9,211 bases of DNA from an uncultured Gaiellaceae bacterium (GTDB lineage: Bacteria; Actinomycetota; Thermoleophilia; Gaiellales; Gaiellaceae), in assembly GCA_955652075.1 (NCBI GenBank), contig CATPAS010000050.1:1-9211 (forward strand), written 5' to 3'. Every line of letters begins with the position of its first letter. Positions within the stretch are counted from its first letter, which is position 1. A model generated the notes under the pieces. The model saw only the letters and a program-made list of their open reading frames with translations. It had not been told where the DNA came from and made no database searches. Positions 6,645-9,211 of the stretch are shown piece after piece. The position numbers and the translations under genes were made by a program.

Positions 6645-7670
6645 ATGAAAGTGGGACTCCTGACCGGGGGCGGAGACTGCCCGGGGCTGAACGCGGTCAT
6701 CCGTGCCGCCGGACGGCGGGTGATGACCCGCGAAGGCGAGGTCATCGGCGTCCTGGAGGGATGGAAGGGACTGATCGAAGGGCTCTTCGAGCCGCTCGGC
6801 CCGCGTGAGATCTCCGGATTGCTCCCGCGGGGCGGGACGATCCTGCGCACCACACGGACGAATCCCTTCAAGGTGGACGGCGGAGTCGAGAAGGTGCTCG
6901 CGAACTTCGAGCGCGAGGGCTTCGATGCCCTGGTGGCGATCGGCGGCGAGGATACGCTCGGCGTTGCCGCCCGTCTCCACGAGGAGCACGATTTCCCGGT
7001 GGTCGGGGTGCCAAAGACGATCGACAACGACCTCTCGGCGACCGACTACACGTTCGGCTTCGACACGGCGGTCTCGATCGCGACCGAGGCGATCGACCGC
7101 CTCCATACGACCGCGGAGTCGCACAACCGGGTAATGGTCGTCGAGGTCATGGGGCGCCACACCGGCTGGATCGCCGTGGTGGCGGGAATCGCCGGCGGCG
7201 CGGACATGATCCTGATTCCGGAGCAGCCGGTGTCGATCGAGGACGCGTGCAAGGAGCTCCGCCATCGACACGAGCGCGGCAAGGACTTTTCCATCGTCGT
7301 CGTCTCGGAGGGATACGAGCTGGAAGGGATGAGCGACGCGCAGGATGTCGACCAGTTCGGCCATGTCAGTCTGTCGGAGCGGGGTGTCGGCGCAGCTCTT
7401 GCGCGCGAGATCGAGGCCCGAACCGGTTACGAGACGCGGGTAACGGTGCTAGGTCACGTGCAGCGGGGCGGCTCCCCCACTCCGCGCGATCGCGTGCTGG
7501 CGACGCGCTACGGGCTGAAGGCCGCCGACCTGGTCGAGGAGAGGAAGTTCGGCCGCATGGCCGCTCTGCACGGCGACGAGATCGTCGACGTGTCCCTCGC
7601 GGAGGCGACCGCCGAGCTCAAGACGGTGCCCGTCGAGTGGTGGGCGGTCGCCCAGGCGTTCTTCGGCTAG
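6645..7670 (+). CDS. pfkA: 6-phosphofructokinase, group III, predicted pyrophosphate-dependent
   Basis: Cytoplasmic glycolytic enzyme phosphorylating fructose 6-phosphate to fructose 1,6-bisphosphate, 341 aa, full length for the actinobacterial type. The N-terminus VGLLTGGGDCPGLNAVIR (3-20) is the canonical nucleotide/phosphate loop. GGED is at 100-103, PKTIDND at 123-129 with catalytic Asp127, MGRHTGW at 169-175 (substrate binding), SEG at 221-223 and LGHVQRGGSP at 269-278. E. coli ATP-PFK has Gly at the positions of Asp103 and Lys124. Asp plus Lys is the established signature of PPi-using enzymes such as that of Amycolatopsis methanolica, which would make the step reversible. The ATG has no Shine-Dalgarno and follows a TACGAT box by 6 nt, suggesting a leaderless mRNA. 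The stop abuts the convergent neighbour. Confidence 0.95.
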   Translation: MKVGLLTGGGDCPGLNAVIRAAGRRVMTREGEVIGVLEGWKGLIEGLFEPLGPREISGLLPRGGTILRTTRTNPFKVDGGVEKVLANFEREGFDALVAIGGEDTLGVAARLHEEHDFPVVGVPKTIDNDLSATDYTFGFDTAVSIATEAIDRLHTTAESHNRVMVVEVMGRHTGWIAVVAGIAGGADMILIPEQPVSIEDACKELRHRHERGKDFSIVVVSEGYELEGMSDAQDVDQFGHVSLSERGVGAALAREIEARTGYETRVTVLGHVQRGGSPTPRDRVLATRYGLKAADLVEERKFGRMAALHGDEIVDVSLAEATAELKTVPVEWWAVAQAFFG

Positions 7671-9068
7671 CTAGAGCTCGGCCAGAGGGAATGAGCGGTG
7701 CCGGCGAGGCGGAACGATGAAGTTCTGCCGATGGGATGTGGTCAGAACAGCATTGAAGCCCTGATTGCGATCGCGCTCACCGAAGGGCAGGCGAGTGCCG
7801 TCCGGTAGCACGCCGTCCATGGCCAAACGATTGCGGTGAAAATCGTCGCTCGTCGGATTGAACACGACGAAGTGGATGCCGGCGGCCGGCGAGTCCTGCA
7901 TCTGGTCGCCGTTGGGGCTTGCGCTCCACGCGAAAGGGTTGTCGAGAGTGTTGAAGTCGGCGCGCTGCGGTACGGCGGTCCCGCGCTTGTACACGGACCC
8001 GTCCTCGGCAACGACGTCATGCTCGAGCCGCGACGTGGGTTGAATCGAGCTGCTGTGGCCGATCCGGCCGTCACGATGGAAGTCGCGACGCACCGCCGCC
8101 GCCGACGCGGCTTTTGCACCTTCCTGCGAGACGGTCACCGTTCCGCGCTTCGCCTCGAGTCCGGGCTTGAACACGGTGTCGAGGCGTGCCCGAAAGTCGA
8201 AAGTCTGATACCAGGAGGCCAGATCCTCGAAAACGTGCGACACGTGCATGTGCGTCCCGTTTTGAAAATAGCCGCGCGGGCCCAAATCTACGTAGCCAAG
8301 CGTCTCGAAGTTCGCGATCCTGCGCGGGCCCAGCGCGGCCTGCTGGGTCGAAGTGAAACCCAGGAACAATTGCGCGTTGTCCGGGATCAAATCTGCTCCG
8401 TCGACGCCGGCCGCCTGCGCCATTCGTTTTGCCAAACTGCGCCCGGAGTGGAAGTCGCTGCCGACGAATCCGCGCCGAATGCTCGTCGCGTGGACTATGC
8501 GCGAGCCGCTGAACAGGACGCGCTCGGCATCCTCGATGTGCTCGCGCACATCGCTGCGTAGAAGCACGGCGAGGTCGTTGTGCTCGAGGACCGTGTCCTT
8601 GGGATCGCTGGGAAAGCGGATCGCGTCCAGGAGAGCTCGCACGCTGTGCTCCTTCGTCCGAGAGGCGCGTCGGTCAACAGGCACATGGATCCGTGCCTGA
8701 TGTGGCACGTAGCGGCGGAAGTACGGCAGCCCCCACGCTACGGTCACGCCGAGCCCAGCCGGAGTCGGCTCGTAGCGATGTTCGAGCACGACGAGCGTCT
8801 CCTCGAGCTCGCGCTGCGCCGCCCTGAGATCGTCTGTCGCCACTCGCGCCGTGACGACTGCGTGATGGAGCGGCGGTACGACTACCGCAACGCCGTTGTC
8901 CCGAACGACGGCCAGGCCGTCGAGAAGATGCTGCTCAGGGTGCAGCCGCCCCACCGCGCGCGGCACGCCCGGCGACGAGGCGAGCCGGTCGACGAGCTCG
9001 TACAGCCCGACCGCGCCGAGGCCGCTAGTCGCCGCGCCGACGAGCATCTGCTTGCGGGTTAGACGCAT
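7671..9068 (-). CDS. DyP-type peroxidase-like protein with Tat-like leader
   Basis: 465 aa from the ATG at 9068. The N-terminus has LTRKQMLVGAA then a short hydrophobic stretch (about 8-23), resembling an RK variant of a twin-arginine export signal. Similarity to dye-decolourising (haem) peroxidases is by motif order: LFLGF (234-238), a GTHMHVSHVFEDLASWY segment (271-287) at the place of the family's GSYLVVRR block, RIGHSSSIQPTSR (335-347) with His338 as candidate proximal haem ligand, KRG (361-363) with Arg362 as candidate active-site Arg, then AAGIHFVVFNPTSDDF (395-410), like the family's C-terminal strand. The GxxDG motif is not canonical; the nearest match is GFVGSDFHSG (200-209). It may be an uncharacterised DyP relative or a non-enzymatic ferredoxin-like-fold protein. 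The start overlaps the upstream stop (TAATG) with no good ribosome site, implying coupling. Confidence 0.7.
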   Translation of the reverse strand: MRLTRKQMLVGAATSGLGAVGLYELVDRLASSPGVPRAVGRLHPEQHLLDGLAVVRDNGVAVVVPPLHHAVVTARVATDDLRAAQRELEETLVVLEHRYEPTPAGLGVTVAWGLPYFRRYVPHQARIHVPVDRRASRTKEHSVRALLDAIRFPSDPKDTVLEHNDLAVLLRSDVREHIEDAERVLFSGSRIVHATSIRRGFVGSDFHSGRSLAKRMAQAAGVDGADLIPDNAQLFLGFTSTQQAALGPRRIANFETLGYVDLGPRGYFQNGTHMHVSHVFEDLASWYQTFDFRARLDTVFKPGLEAKRGTVTVSQEGAKAASAAAVRRDFHRDGRIGHSSSIQPTSRLEHDVVAEDGSVYKRGTAVPQRADFNTLDNPFAWSASPNGDQMQDSPAAGIHFVVFNPTSDDFHRNRLAMDGVLPDGTRLPFGERDRNQGFNAVLTTSHRQNFIVPPRRHRSFPLAEL

Positions 9069-9211
9069 TACGACGTCGGCTGGACGAGGACGAGACCCGT
9101 GAGCATCCGATTGAGGTTGCGAACCACTCGTCGGTACGTATAAGGAGGCGCGACGTGCTCGCTGATTGCGTACAGCGAGCCACCGCGACGCCACGCGTAG
9201 AGCACATGCCA
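9068..9211 (-). CDS. Unrecognised protein, C-terminal 47 residues only (5' part outside window)
   Basis: From the right edge the minus strand reads open for 47 codons to a TAA at 9070-9068. The translated end is Trp/Tyr/Arg-rich (starts WHVLYAWRRGGSLYAISEHV, ends RMLTGLVLVQPTS). Two things favour it being real: the TAA overlaps the ATG of the DyP-like gene by one base (TAATG), and the DyP-like gene lacks its own ribosome-binding site. I do not recognise the family, and the fragment is too short for domain calls. It is presumably cotranscribed with the DyP-like gene and may be its functional partner. Two other minus-strand frames over the same bases look random in composition. Confidence 0.6.
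   Translation of the reverse strand, partial: WHVLYAWRRGGSLYAISEHVAPPYTYRRVVRNLNRMLTGLVLVQPTS

Noticed and set aside
6348..7364. Open minus-strand frame extending the binding protein upstream to a 786-aa product
   Set aside because: It runs through the tRNA-Leu gene and antisense to phosphofructokinase. The GTG at 6347 has an ideal ribosome site directly followed by a signal peptide. The upstream part is a GC-driven shadow frame.
9069..9194. Upstream ATG extension of the DyP-like protein (507 aa)
   Set aside because: The extension overlaps the better-supported upstream coding frame that ends at TAATG, and it would bury the Tat-like leader about 42 residues inside the protein.
1..9211. CRISPR arrays, insertion sequences, attachment sites, phage or defence genes
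   Set aside because: No regularly spaced repeats, transposase or integrase motifs, or terminal inverted repeats were seen. The tRNA gene is intact, and I saw no duplicated tRNA 3' end elsewhere in the window to suggest an integrated element.

Overview
The window is GC-rich, densely packed bacterial DNA. GTG starts are common, stop and start codons overlap or abut, one gene looks leaderless, and the phosphofructokinase is of the actinobacterial/group III type. I infer a high-GC actinobacterium, possibly a Thermoleophilia-like lineage. No rRNA or marker gene is present to settle this.

Region 1 (1-6347, minus strand) is a complete branched-chain/hydrophobic amino acid (HAAT, Liv-type) ABC importer operon. 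In transcription order it encodes an exported periplasmic-binding-type protein (6347-5004), a perfect 13-bp-stem hairpin in the intergenic gap, permeases LivH and LivM, and ATPases LivG and LivF. LivH/LivM abut (TAGGTG), LivM/LivG overlap (GTGA) and LivG/LivF overlap by 8 nt. Fifteen nt after livF comes a lipoprotein of a different class, a family 3 (polar amino acid, PAAT-type) binding protein, which runs off the left edge.

Region 2 (6348-6644) is the control region. It holds a candidate promoter for the liv operon, a tRNA-Leu(CAA) gene on the minus strand, and a 45-bp gap to a divergent plus-strand gene. That gap carries a 7-bp dyad (ATCGTAG/CTACGAT) whose halves look like -10 boxes for both directions.

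Region 3 (6645-7670, plus strand) is a 341-aa 6-phosphofructokinase. Its active-site signature (GGED plus PKTIDND) predicts pyrophosphate rather than ATP as phosphoryl donor. Its stop codon directly abuts the stop of the convergent gene that follows.

Region 4 (7671-9211, minus strand) is a two-gene translationally coupled pair. The upstream gene is unrecognised; only its last 47 codons are inside the window. Its TAA overlaps the ATG (TAATG) of a 465-aa protein with a Tat-like leader and features of dye-decolourising peroxidases, including a candidate haem His and Arg but an atypical GxxDG motif.

The transport operon and the glycolytic gene are ordinary housekeeping or nutrient-uptake functions. 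The least explained part is the DyP-like protein and its partner at the right edge. I saw no mobile element, CRISPR array or defence system.
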